Origin: Cryobacterium sp. Y11
GTDB taxonomy: Bacteria > Actinomycetota > Actinomycetes > Actinomycetales > Microbacteriaceae
DNA length: 64,000 nucleotides
NCBI RefSeq assembly: GCF_002929535.1
Contig: NZ_PJJO01000060.1
Coordinates: 248,001 to 312,000, forward strand
Direction: 5' to 3'
Part shown: positions 35,994 through 45,067 of the stretch, piece by piece
Layout of the letters: every line of letters begins with the position of its first letter
Numbering within the stretch: the first letter of the stretch is position 1
The notes under the pieces: model-generated
What the model saw: the letters and a program-made list of their open reading frames with translations, nothing else
What the model was told of the DNA's origin: nothing
Databases searched by the model: none
Program-made: the position numbers and the translations under genes

Positions 35994-38900
35994 TTACGGG
36001 GTGGCTGCGGTGCAGCCGGTAGCCATGGTCTGGGTGGTGCCGGATACCGGGTTGAGGCCGGATGTTTGCGGGGCCGTCCAGGTGATGGTCCAGTCCACGT
36101 TTCTGGTCTTCGTTGCGTCAGTGGGAACTTGATCGCCGGCGACGTATTGCCACTGGCGACCGTTCACGCCCGGCAGGTCGTACTCGGCGCCGTCGACGCG
36201 GGCCTCGGCCAAACCGGCGCTGGAAGTGTCGGCTGCAACCTCGAGCGTTTCGCCCACAATGCAGCCCTGGGTCGTGAGGTCACTCACGACGTAGCGCACC
36301 TGCCAGGCCCGCGACTCGTCAGCGGCGCCGACCCGCGACCAGTCGCTGCACAGGGAGGCGTCTGTGCTCGTGCAATACCTCACCCGGATGCCCGGGTCGG
36401 CTCCGAACACGGCCGACCCGCTACTTGCATCAAAGTTCTCAAACTGCGCCGCGAAGTCGCTGCCAGGGCCGGATCCGGTCACACGCGGCTGCTCGATCAG
36501 GTACTGACCATCTACGGCGTCGCCCACGGCGTAGCTGTACGCCTCGTCCCCCGGAGCGGCCGGCTTTACCCACGTCGTAATCCCGCCGGCGTCGGCGCTC
36601 GTTGCGCCGTATCCGTTGGAATAGCAGACCGTTACATAGTATTTCGTGTGCTTAGTCAAGCCATTGATCGTGGGATCGGTCGAGGTGATCGCGCCAGGTG
36701 ACGTGAACCCAGCAGGCGTCAGCGTGCAGCTCGCGCCGGGCGTGGTGGCGGCGACGTAGAGAATATTTTCAGGCAACCGGCTGGAGTTCGCATCGAACGC
36801 CGTGCCAGCCACGGTCACCGACCGGTTCTGCGACGTCAGCGAGCCGGCCGCATCGATTGCGGGCGAGCCGGCTACGAGCACCGACCGGGTCGTGCTCTCT
36901 TCGGTCGGTCCGCTGCCGGCCGGCTGGTCGTCGCGGCTCAGCGGCGTCACCGTCACGGTCTGGGTGCCAACGGACAGGGCGAGGGTGAGCGTGGTCGTGC
37001 CGACTCCCGGCGTGCCCACACGAGTCTCCGTACCGTTCACGCTATACCGGTTGGTCGATCGGTCGGTGTTCTCGATGGTCACGGTCACGGCCCCGGTGCC
37101 GGGGCTCGTGATGCCCTCGGAGTAGGCCGGCGCAGCGGTGAGCTCGCCCATGCCCGGGGTATTGTATGACCAGGCGGTGACGCCCACCGCGCTGCGCGAT
37201 TCGCCGACGGCGTTGACGGCTTTCGCCTCGTACCGGTCTTTCTGACCGTTCTGGGTGGTGGTGATCTTTCCGCAATTGCCCGACTTGTCGCAGCGCGCGA
37301 CGGAGAGACCGTTGCGGTACAAGGTGAAGCCCGACAGGGCCGGGTAGGCCGCGTTCGCGCCGCCCGGACTGACCGACAACGTGATCGAACCGTTGCCGTA
37401 GCCGATCTGCTGCACGGCGTTGGGTGCTCGCGGGTAGCCCTGCAGATCGAGGGTGACCGAGCCGTTGCGGCTGCCGGCGCTGAGCTTGCCCTGGGCATCC
37501 CGCACCACAAAGCTCGCCTGGCAGACACCGCCGGCGGTGTCGCCAGACCAAGAGGCACGCACGCTTTTGGAATTCTCCACCGCGAACGACACCCCCGGGC
37601 AGTTGCTCGGCGCATTGACCGCCGCCAGCACGAGCGGGGTGTTGCGATACAGGTTGACCTCGCCGGCAGCGCCGACGACGGTAATCGAGCAGCTTGACCC
37701 GGAGGACTGCGAGCAGGTCATCGCGACCGCGCCGCCCTTGGGTAGTTCGCTCGGCGCCGGGCCCACCTTGAGCGCCAGCACGGCCGGCTCCGTGGCGCGG
37801 TGGCTCGCGAGGCTCACCGTCACGGCCGCTTCCCGCCCGGAAACGGCGTTGTCGGCGACCGTGATCATGAGAATCGCGCCATCCTGGGTCACCGTGAACT
37901 GGTCAGAGGCGACATCGATCGCAAACGTGAGGGCCGGAACGGCGCCCGTGCCCTGCCACTTCACCATGTGGCTCAGGTCGTAGCGCATCGGGTCGCTCCC
38001 CGGGCTGCCGGTGAGCGACGCCGGGCGCAGTTCCGGCTGCGGGTCGAGCGGCTCAATCACGATCGGAACCAGAAGCTGGGTGTACTCGTCCTGACCGTCG
38101 ATGCGCACCGGTACCGTGCAGGAATCGGTCCAGGGTGCGTCAGACCCTGCCGTATATGTCACGGTAGTACCCGAGTCGAACGTGCAGCTGGCTGTGCTGC
38201 GTTCCCCCGATGAGCGGATGCCCTCGCGCGCCAATTGCAACGTCGATCCGGCAGGAATCGACACCAAACCCGCGAGGTCGAAGCTCACCCGGCCGTCTTC
38301 CAGCACGTTCTGGGTGACGTTTCCCGCGTTCAACGCGAGGATGATGGCATCCGCTGATGGAATGCGCAGAAACCCGTACGTGGTGACCGTGACGCCCTGA
38401 AAATTGGGCCCGGTCAAGGAAAATGGGGCGAGCAGGCCGTCGTCGGGTACCTCGCCGCTGATCTTCCACCCGGAAACCGCGAGTCCCGGGTGGCTGCCCC
38501 ACAGGGTGAGGGTGAGACCAGCGACGCTGCCGGAGTTCCAGGAGACCCTGTCGGTGACGACGTCGACACCGCGCGCAAACGAGTCCCGTTCGTCGACGGC
38601 GACGGTCGTGTCGATCACGATCGGAAAGTCTGGAACCGACGCGCGCACGACCTTGACCACGATCAGGCCCTGGCCAACGTCGTCGTTGGCGTTGATGACC
38701 GAGTAAACGAAGGTGAGCAAGCCGGGCTCGGTTCCGGCCGTGAAGACCACCTGTTCGTCGGTGACGGATTCAATGCGCTGCTGCAGGGCGTCGTACTCGA
38801 GGGTTCCCGCGGCAGCATCCGGCGTGACTGCGGTCAGGGTGAGGCGGCCGCCGCCGGGTTCGATATCGTTGGCGGCAGGAACCACGACCACCTGGTTGTC

Positions 38901-41900
38901 TGCTCCGGCTTGCACCTCGACGTAGTCGCTAAAGGTGATTGGGCTGGGGTTGGACCGCGCATCAAGCACGCCGATGCGCACCAGGGCGATTCCAGTTGCG
39001 CCAGAGCTGTCGCGCACCCGGTATTCAAATTCGATAGCGCCACGGTAGTCGAGCGGGCTCGAATACACGATGGCGTCGCCGGTGGCATTAATTGACGCTG
39101 TTCCGCGCGCTGGCTGGGTCAGCACGCGGTCGAGCATCGCGGTATCGCCGTCTGGATCGATTCCAAAGCTGTCGAACGGAACCTCGATGCTCTCCCCCGA
39201 CAGCACCCGGCCGTAGAGGGTGCGTGGTTGGGGCGCCGTGTTGTCACCGTCGGCGAGCACCGTGACCGATACCACCGCGGAGTCGATCAATTCGGGCGCG
39301 CCGGCGACGTACACGCTGTACGCAATCTCGTAACTGCCCGGCTCGCTCGGTGCGAGGTAGCGCAGCTCGGCGCCAGCGGCGAAGGCGAGGCCCCGCCCCT
39401 GACGGTTCTGCACCGATTCGGCGTTGAGTATCACGATGTTGCCGTCGGGCGCAACATCGTTGTCGAGCACCGGAATGTCGATCTGAGCGCCAACTCGCAC
39501 GGTTACGCTGTCGTTCCCTGCGATCGGCACCTGGGGAACGGATGCCGCAAGCAGGTAGACGGTGGCCTCGCCGCGCACGGTGTACAGCGGGTTTTCGGTG
39601 CCGTCCGACACCGTGTAGCGCACGGTTCCGAGCTTGCCCGGCCGTTCGTCTGCGGTCGATCCGCGCACCCGCAGCACGTTCTGTCCGACCACGTCGACGC
39701 TGAGCGATGCCCCGAAAACGGTGTCGGGGATGGCTTCGCCGAGGAGCAACACCCGGCCGGCCGGGTTGGAGACGGCGCTGAAAACGTCGACGCTGGTGTC
39801 GGCCTGTGGTCGCACGAAGACCGTCACCGGGGAGGTCGTGAGGGCCTGGGCATCCGCGCTCAGCACCGAAATGCGCACCAGAGAGACCACCTCGCTGGCG
39901 TCGTCGGCGATGGTGAGGCTGACCGTGTAGTTGCCGGGCAGGGTGGCGACAAAGTCGACGGCGCTTTCGTTAGCTGTGATGCTAACCGTTGACCCTTCGG
40001 AGCCGGGCGGGGTGGTGGCCGACTCGATGCGGTACCGGCCGGCCGCGCCAGAGACATACTCGGCGGGGCTCACCGTGAGGCGTTCGTTCACCGAGGCGAC
40101 CAGTGCGAACGGTTCAACGGCGAGGCGCGGGGTCGGAGTGACCGTGATCGTCAGCATCTTCTCGGTCGTTGCACCGTGAATATCGGAGACCCGCAGCAGA
40201 ATCGCCACCGACGCGGCCTGGTCGGTGTTGTGCGGGTGTTTGTAGACCAGCACACCGGCCGGCGTGACACTGACGGCGCCACTGGCACTCGTGTTCAGAG
40301 CGGATGCGACGAAAATCGGGTCGCCGTCTGGGTCGACCCAGCCGGGCAGCACCGGCACCGTGACCGTGCCGCCCGGCTGCACCTCGGGGCTCGGCCACTC
40401 CTCGAGGCAGCCCTCGGCGCCGCACCAGACCGGAGCGGCGTTTGCGTCTGCCCCGTGCACGGTCAGGCTAATCGTGGTGGCGGGCGAATCGAGACCGTCG
40501 ACGCGGGAGCCGTCGGTGATGGCGTAGCTGAAGGTGGCCGAGCCACGGGCGCCCGGCGCGACCTGCACGGCGAGCGACTGGTTCGAATCGGTGGTGCTGA
40601 CCGTGCCGAAAGCTGGATCGAGCCCGGTGACCGAGGCGGGCAGCACGGTGAGGGCGTCGTCGTTGGCGTCGTAGTCGTTGAGCAGCACCGGCAGCAGCAC
40701 GAGCTGGTTGACCCGCACGCCGAAGGCGTCGGCGACAGCCACGGGAGCCTTGGGCTCGACAACCTCTGAGGCGTCTTCGACATCATCCTGGCGTTGTGGT
40801 TCCTGGGCTTCGGCCAGGGTCCAGTCCTGGGAACTGGGCACGAGGGCGCCGCCGGGAACGGTCCACACCCATCCGCTCTGGGTGTCATTGAGGATCATCA
40901 ACGACCCGTTGGAACGAAAAGCGGGGGAAGCTTCGCCGCCCGGCGTGCGGGCGCCGTAGCTCAGGGCCGATTCGCCCGCGCTCTCGCTGAACAGGGTTCC
41001 GCCGGTACCGGAGGCGGGGAGCCAGGCGGCGTAGCGCTCTCCTTTAAAAGGAATGGGCGCGGCGGGGGCGCCGAGCACCGCCACCGAGTCGCCGACCAGT
41101 TCGGTGCGGGCGCCGTCGGTCAGCGAAAAGGAGACCAGGCCGGTCTGATCGGCAATGAGCAGGTCATCGGCACCGCGCAGGTCGTCGGCACCGCGCAGGT
41201 CGTCGGGACCGCGCAGGTCGTCGGCACCGCCACTCGGGCGTTGCAGCACGGCGAGTTCGCTCATGTTGGTCGGCACCGGGTCGTTCTGGCCGGCCAGCCA
41301 GAGTTCGTCGCCGGCCACGCCGAGCAATGCCCAGCGCTCCCCGACGACGCTCAGCTGGGTGCCGGGCTCGGTCGGACCGTCGGTGACGGCGTCACTCCCG
41401 AGAATCTCGTCGTTCGCCATGGAATAACGCAGCACGCTCTCGCCCGCGCTGGAGTAGCTGTAGAGCACGCCGTCTGGGGTGATGGCGATGGCATCGGCGA
41501 CATACTCGCGGGCCGTTTCGCCCGCGGCGACCTCATCATCGGCAGAAGGATTGACCGCACGCGGAGCCACGGCCCCGCCGACCGACCCGGCAAAGACCTC
41601 CCCCGTGCTGGTGAGATAGCCGACCCAGTCGCCCGAGGAGACGATCGTGCGAGTGCCGGCCGGGGTCGGGTCGTAGTCGGCGGTGTCGTCGCCGAGGTCG
41701 ATCGGCGCCGCGAGGCTCACCGTGGCGACCTTTTCGTTGTTCTGGGCGTAGAGCAGCACGGTGGAATCGGTCTGCACCAGTCCGCTCGGCGCCGGCACGG
41801 TTTTCACCGTGTCGAGTTCGCCGAGGTCGGTGTTGATGCGGGCGTAGCGATTGCCCTCGCCGCTTTGCAGAGCCCAGATCGAACTCGTGTGTACCGGCGT

Positions 41901-42053
41901 GTCCTTCACGTCGAAGCCGTCGACGACGATGGCCACGGTGGCCAGCAGCGCGCCGATCGCGGCCACCGCGGCAATGCGAATGACGCTAAGTCGTGCCACC
42001 TGGATGACGGGGCGGCGCCGCCTGGCCCTGGTGCTCTTCCTCAGATCAGCCAT
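35994..42053 (-). CDS. Giant anchored surface protein with Ig-like and FN3 domains, PFNA cluster
   Basis: The ATG at 42053 (MADLRKSTRARRRRPVIQV) overlaps the kinase stop by one base and gives 2019 aa; upstream extension is only Arg-rich noise. One membrane helix (about residues 22-44) places the rest outside. Residues about 50-420 look like a beta-propeller-type domain. A series of Ig/cadherin-like domains follows with VCBS-type signatures (VLLPVLLNDYDANDDALTV and IPVLDNDVAPDGNIVILN), and FN3 domains lie near the C-terminus (GYGNGSITLSVSPGGANAAY). It is the fn3 gene of PFNA-type clusters. Its size and exposure suggest a role in adhesion, wall sensing or transport control, and kinase control may act through it (inference). 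Confidence 0.88.
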   Translation of the reverse strand: MADLRKSTRARRRRPVIQVARLSVIRIAAVAAIGALLATVAIVVDGFDVKDTPVHTSSIWALQSGEGNRYARINTDLGELDTVKTVPAPSGLVQTDSTVLLYAQNNEKVATVSLAAPIDLGDDTADYDPTPAGTRTIVSSGDWVGYLTSTGEVFAGSVGGAVAPRAVNPSADDEVAAGETAREYVADAIAITPDGVLYSYSSAGESVLRYSMANDEILGSDAVTDGPTEPGTQLSVVGERWALLGVAGDELWLAGQNDPVPTNMSELAVLQRPSGGADDLRGPDDLRGADDLRGADDLLIADQTGLVSFSLTDGARTELVGDSVAVLGAPAAPIPFKGERYAAWLPASGTGGTLFSESAGESALSYGARTPGGEASPAFRSNGSLMILNDTQSGWVWTVPGGALVPSSQDWTLAEAQEPQRQDDVEDASEVVEPKAPVAVADAFGVRVNQLVLLPVLLNDYDANDDALTVLPASVTGLDPAFGTVSTTDSNQSLAVQVAPGARGSATFSYAITDGSRVDGLDSPATTISLTVHGADANAAPVWCGAEGCLEEWPSPEVQPGGTVTVPVLPGWVDPDGDPIFVASALNTSASGAVSVTPAGVLVYKHPHNTDQAASVAILLRVSDIHGATTEKMLTITVTPTPRLAVEPFALVASVNERLTVSPAEYVSGAAGRYRIESATTPPGSEGSTVSITANESAVDFVATLPGNYTVSLTIADDASEVVSLVRISVLSADAQALTTSPVTVFVRPQADTSVDVFSAVSNPAGRVLLLGEAIPDTVFGASLSVDVVGQNVLRVRGSTADERPGKLGTVRYTVSDGTENPLYTVRGEATVYLLAASVPQVPIAGNDSVTVRVGAQIDIPVLDNDVAPDGNIVILNAESVQNRQGRGLAFAAGAELRYLAPSEPGSYEIAYSVYVAGAPELIDSAVVSVTVLADGDNTAPQPRTLYGRVLSGESIEVPFDSFGIDPDGDTAMLDRVLTQPARGTASINATGDAIVYSSPLDYRGAIEFEYRVRDSSGATGIALVRIGVLDARSNPSPITFSDYVEVQAGADNQVVVVPAANDIEPGGGRLTLTAVTPDAAAGTLEYDALQQRIESVTDEQVVFTAGTEPGLLTFVYSVINANDDVGQGLIVVKVVRASVPDFPIVIDTTVAVDERDSFARGVDVVTDRVSWNSGSVAGLTLTLWGSHPGLAVSGWKISGEVPDDGLLAPFSLTGPNFQGVTVTTYGFLRIPSADAIILALNAGNVTQNVLEDGRVSFDLAGLVSIPAGSTLQLAREGIRSSGERSTASCTFDSGTTVTYTAGSDAPWTDSCTVPVRIDGQDEYTQLLVPIVIEPLDPQPELRPASLTGSPGSDPMRYDLSHMVKWQGTGAVPALTFAIDVASDQFTVTQDGAILMITVADNAVSGREAAVTVSLASHRATEPAVLALKVGPAPSELPKGGAVAMTCSQSSGSSCSITVVGAAGEVNLYRNTPLVLAAVNAPSNCPGVSFAVENSKSVRASWSGDTAGGVCQASFVVRDAQGKLSAGSRNGSVTLDLQGYPRAPNAVQQIGYGNGSITLSVSPGGANAAYPALSGFTLYRNGLSVARCDKSGNCGKITTTQNGQKDRYEAKAVNAVGESRSAVGVTAWSYNTPGMGELTAAPAYSEGITSPGTGAVTVTIENTDRSTNRYSVNGTETRVGTPGVGTTTLTLALSVGTQTVTVTPLSRDDQPAGSGPTEESTTRSVLVAGSPAIDAAGSLTSQNRSVTVAGTAFDANSSRLPENILYVAATTPGASCTLTPAGFTSPGAITSTDPTINGLTKHTKYYVTVCYSNGYGATSADAGGITTWVKPAAPGDEAYSYAVGDAVDGQYLIEQPRVTGSGPGSDFAAQFENFDASSGSAVFGADPGIRVRYCTSTDASLCSDWSRVGAADESRAWQVRYVVSDLTTQGCIVGETLEVAADTSSAGLAEARVDGAEYDLPGVNGRQWQYVAGDQVPTDATKTRNVDWTITWTAPQTSGLNPVSGTTQTMATGCTAATP
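41160..41231. repeat. Four tandem 18-bp repeats inside the Ig/FN3 gene
   Basis: Four copies of CAGGTCGTCGGCACCGCG, with single-base differences in copies 1, 3 and 4, run head to tail and stay in frame. They encode ADDLRG six-residue repeats in the extracytoplasmic N-terminal domain, so slippage would change the protein by six residues at a time. Confidence 0.85.
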
Positions 42054-43183
42054 TAGATCAGCCCGGCGAGCACCAGCACGCCGGCGGTTGCCGCGCCGCC
42101 AACGACGACCGCTGCGGCCAGAAGCAGCCACAACGCGCCGGGTCTACTCACGAATTGCCGGGCCCGTCCGTTGTCGGCCTGGGTGCGCTCACGGGTGTGC
42201 GCTATCGGTCGCCGGGCGGGCCGCCGGGTCGGCAGCACGACGTCGGAGATGACGGTGCCCCGCGCCTGATGATTGTTGAAATCAACCGGCACGCCAGCGG
42301 ATGCCCACGCCGGCTCGGCCACGTCCAGCGCGGTTACCGGCAGACCCAGGTCGCGCTGCACGCGTTGTAGATCGTGGGCGCAGGCGAGCAGGCTCTCCTG
42401 GCGCGCGGCGGGGTCGCGACTCATCATGCGAGCGAGGGCGCTTTCGAGGGAGGCGGGAACATCCGCTCGCCCGATGCTGGTGTATTTCGCCCGGCTGATG
42501 CGCTGTTTTAGCTGCGCGCGCGAGAGCGGCGCGCCCTCGGCCGGTTCGAAGGGGGCACGGTCGGCCAGCAGCGAGTACAAGGTGGCGCCGAACGACCAGA
42601 CCTCGGTGGCGACAGAACCGGTCGTGCGTTCGTCGATGACTTCGGGGGCGCTCCACGGCAACGACATGGCGAACAGTTCGCCCGTGCCGCCGCCGGCCAG
42701 GGAGGCTGCGATGCCGAAGTCACCAAGCACCGGGCCGCCGAATGTGGTGGTGAGAATGTTCGAGGGCTTGATATCGCGGTGCAGCACCTGGGAGCGGTGC
42801 GCGGTCTCGAGGGCGCAGGCGATTTTGATCGCGACGTTGAGCACGGTGGCCACCGGCAGCGTCTCCGCGCGCTCCCGCGAGGAATAGGAGCCGAGGCAGT
42901 ATTCCATCACAAGGTAGGGGCGGCCATCGGCCGAGATGCTCGCGGTGTACACGGTGAGAATGGCTGGATGCGAGCTGAGCCGAGCCATGACATCCGCTTC
43001 GGCGTTGAACGAGCGCAGCACGTCGTCGTCGACGATGTCGTGCAGCAGTACCTTCACCGCCACGGAGCGGCGTGGCATATTTTGCTCGAACAGAAACACG
43101 TCGGCGAATCCGCCAGTGCCGAGCGGCCGCACATAGGTGTAACCCGACAAAACGGGCGGAGCAGAAGGAAGCCGCCTGCTCAT
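42053..43183 (-). CDS. Eukaryotic-type Ser/Thr protein kinase (Pkb2-like), PFNA cluster
   Basis: The ATG at 43183 has GGGGGAG upstream and is preferred over a GTG at 43240; it gives 376 aa. The kinase domain covers residues about 15-280. It shows the glycine loop GTGGFADVF (22-30), Lys44 in VAVKV, a helix-C Glu near 62, HRDIKPSN (Asp137, Asn142), DFG at 155-157 and SAPE at 178-181. A variable region and a single C-terminal membrane helix follow (LLLAAAVVVGGAATAGVLVL). It has no PASTA domains, so it differs from PknB. It should phosphorylate the FHA and acidic-Thr proteins of the cluster. Confidence 0.95.
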   Translation of the reverse strand: MSRRLPSAPPVLSGYTYVRPLGTGGFADVFLFEQNMPRRSVAVKVLLHDIVDDDVLRSFNAEADVMARLSSHPAILTVYTASISADGRPYLVMEYCLGSYSSRERAETLPVATVLNVAIKIACALETAHRSQVLHRDIKPSNILTTTFGGPVLGDFGIAASLAGGGTGELFAMSLPWSAPEVIDERTTGSVATEVWSFGATLYSLLADRAPFEPAEGAPLSRAQLKQRISRAKYTSIGRADVPASLESALARMMSRDPAARQESLLACAHDLQRVQRDLGLPVTALDVAEPAWASAGVPVDFNNHQARGTVISDVVLPTRRPARRPIAHTRERTQADNGRARQFVSRPGALWLLLAAAVVVGGAATAGVLVLAGLI

Positions 43184-43312
43184 TGCTCCCCCGACCTGCG
43201 TTGTTTCTGTGGTGCGTCCTTGTGCTGGTCTCGGTTTCAAGCCTAACGAAGGCGCCCGACCCCATCACCCACTGGGGGATATAGTACACCCCCATAATGG
43301 GGTGTCGAGGAG

Positions 43313-43894
43313 TCACGTGGAGTAGACGGTTGTGGCTAGCGCATCCACGTAGGGCAGCGTCTGCTCGAATTCGATCAAGTCGTAGCTTGCCGTGCGCAAT
43401 CGTACGAGTGTTTCGTCGACTTCCCAGGCATATTCCACGGTCGCGATAATGCCCGGAACCGCGGGGTCGGGAACCACATGCCTCGTGCACCGCACACCGA
43501 CCAATCCGCTGTCGGTCACAAAGGGCTCAACGAGGGGCGGGTCGATGGCGTCGGGGTCCGAGGCGCCCGCATAGTCCTCGATCGAAATTGTTCCCGCCGA
43601 GTGCCGTGACTCGACCCGCAGATCCACCAAAATCAGCGGGCCGTACCAGTCCGATAACCGAAGGTACGAACTGGACGCCTCGCGTTCCTCGACAGATTTG
43701 GCAAGCATGACAAAGATGTTCTCCACGATGCCGCGCTGTTCCTGAGAAACGCGGTTTCGTCGCGGCAAATTCTGGCCGACAACAATCTCTTCGATCAGCT
43801 CCCGCGCCCAGTCCTCGGGCCGTTCCCAACGGTCACCCTTATCGAAATACGGGATTCCGATCCAGTCAGTCGGATGCTCTACAAAGATACTCAT
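43313..43894 (-). CDS. Hypothetical protein of the type VII/PFNA locus (A)
   Basis: A 193-residue soluble protein without signal or membrane segment. It is acidic, with conserved-looking patches (HPTDWIGIPY, WARELIEEIV and YLRLSDWYGPLILVDLRVES). I recognise no family. The ATG overlaps the stop of the next gene upstream by 4 bases (ATGA). It lies between the WXG100/effector genes and the kinase. The position suggests a chaperone or accessory protein of the secretion locus, but that is inference only. Confidence 0.65.
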   Translation of the reverse strand: MSIFVEHPTDWIGIPYFDKGDRWERPEDWARELIEEIVVGQNLPRRNRVSQEQRGIVENIFVMLAKSVEEREASSSYLRLSDWYGPLILVDLRVESRHSAGTISIEDYAGASDPDAIDPPLVEPFVTDSGLVGVRCTRHVVPDPAVPGIIATVEYAWEVDETLVRLRTASYDLIEFEQTLPYVDALATTVYST

Positions 43895-44517
43895 GCCACT
43901 CCCCCAGTCGCGCTGGCTGCTGCTGCGGGCGCAAACCTGACGCTCAGCGCCATGGCATCAAACACCTGCTCGAGTGCGTCCAAGACTCGGTCAGCGTTCG
44001 CAGTCGGGATGCGAAGCATGCTCCCGGTCACGATGAGTAAGCGATCACCGGTCGGTGGCACGATCGCATAGCTGATGCGCCGCGATTCGGGGACTTTCAG
44101 TTGACCGTCGCCACCGACCACTGCGGGTGCTTCGCCGACCTGCCGCACGGCGAGTCGACCGCCGACCTCCACGGCTGTCGCGCCGCCGCGAGCAGCAAAT
44201 GCGAGCAGCGCGTCTGCCGCCGAATTCTCGGATTCCGGAAGTTGGGGAGCCGACACGGCGATCGACAGCGCCAGCGGTGCGCCAGCGACGAGTTCGACCG
44301 GAAGGTACAGGTCGACTCCAGAAACCGATCGCGCGCCCTGAACGACCTCGCGCAGCTGGTTGCTCACGAATCGGCGCACCTGCGACCGAGACCCGATTGG
44401 GGAATTCTGCACCGCACGATTCACAATCGCACTGCTCGCGGCCGGTGCGCGTTCGTCCAGGGGAATCCTGGCCCAACCCGGCGGCAGCACGAGACGATGG
44501 TCAATCCGTTCAGACAT
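43891..44517 (-). CDS. Hypothetical protein of the type VII/PFNA locus (B)
   Basis: A 208-residue mixed alpha/beta soluble protein beginning MSERIDHRLVLPPGWARIPL, a phrase common to small secretion-linked proteins of actinobacteria. It contains alternating strands (LYLPVELVAGAPLALSIAVS, RISYAIVPPTGDRLLIVTGS) and a C-terminal helix (RVLDALEQVFDAMALSV). No catalytic motif is visible. It overlaps both neighbours and so is strictly co-translated with them. Confidence 0.65.
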   Translation of the reverse strand: MSERIDHRLVLPPGWARIPLDERAPAASSAIVNRAVQNSPIGSRSQVRRFVSNQLREVVQGARSVSGVDLYLPVELVAGAPLALSIAVSAPQLPESENSAADALLAFAARGGATAVEVGGRLAVRQVGEAPAVVGGDGQLKVPESRRISYAIVPPTGDRLLIVTGSMLRIPTANADRVLDALEQVFDAMALSVRFAPAAAASATGGVA

Positions 44518-45067
44518 TGCGCGACTTGCCTTTACTCACCCGACGCTTCTTCTTGCGCGGAATCCGCGCACCATGCCGAAACGCCACCACCGCAACAGCA
44601 GCATAAGCCACGACGTTGACCCACCACCACGAAAACGACCCGTCCAGGGGCTGATAAAAGGCCGCGCAGGTCGCCGACGCGAACGCGCCGATGATCGACA
44701 GGAGGGCGATGAACAGCGGCGATATCTGCAGCCGAACTTTGGCACCGGGAGCTGAAACGACCTGGTGCCGACTGGGACGCCAGCAAATCACCAGCAGTCC
44801 ACCGAACGACAACGCGCAGAGCAGGCCAGCCCATGCTGGCACCGGATACGGCAATATTCCGGCGAGGCGATCGATGTTGGTCACACCGATACCGGGTTCT
44901 ACCCTGCCGGGAATCTTGAGGATCAAGACCATGATCAGGTTGAAGGCAAACCCGAGCGGAACAAGCACAAGCATTGCGAAAGTGGTGATCATGAGGGCGA
45001 AAGCGCTGCGATAGGCGATCACGGCGTCACGAGCCTTCTCGCCGGTCGGCTTGGAAGTGTTCACCAC
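44510..45067 (-). CDS. Four-helix membrane protein, type VII-associated, unknown function
   Basis: A 185-residue protein with four membrane segments (about residues 20-50, 75-97, 112-135 and 142-160) and a strongly basic tail (RIPRKKKRRVSKGKSRN). Either GTG 45067 or GTG 45064 may be the start; the latter makes a GTGA overlap with the upstream effector-like gene. No family is recognised. Its place directly after the putative secreted protein suggests a membrane partner or an immunity-type protein (inference). Confidence 0.6.
   Translation of the reverse strand: MVNTSKPTGEKARDAVIAYRSAFALMITTFAMLVLVPLGFAFNLIMVLILKIPGRVEPGIGVTNIDRLAGILPYPVPAWAGLLCALSFGGLLVICWRPSRHQVVSAPGAKVRLQISPLFIALLSIIGAFASATCAAFYQPLDGSFSWWWVNVVAYAAVAVVAFRHGARIPRKKKRRVSKGKSRNV

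Noticed and set aside
40794..42056. Plus-strand frame of 420 codons opposite the Ig/FN3 gene
   Set aside because: Its apparent GTAQVV repeats are only the reverse reading of the 18-bp coding repeats; no start signal or family is visible.
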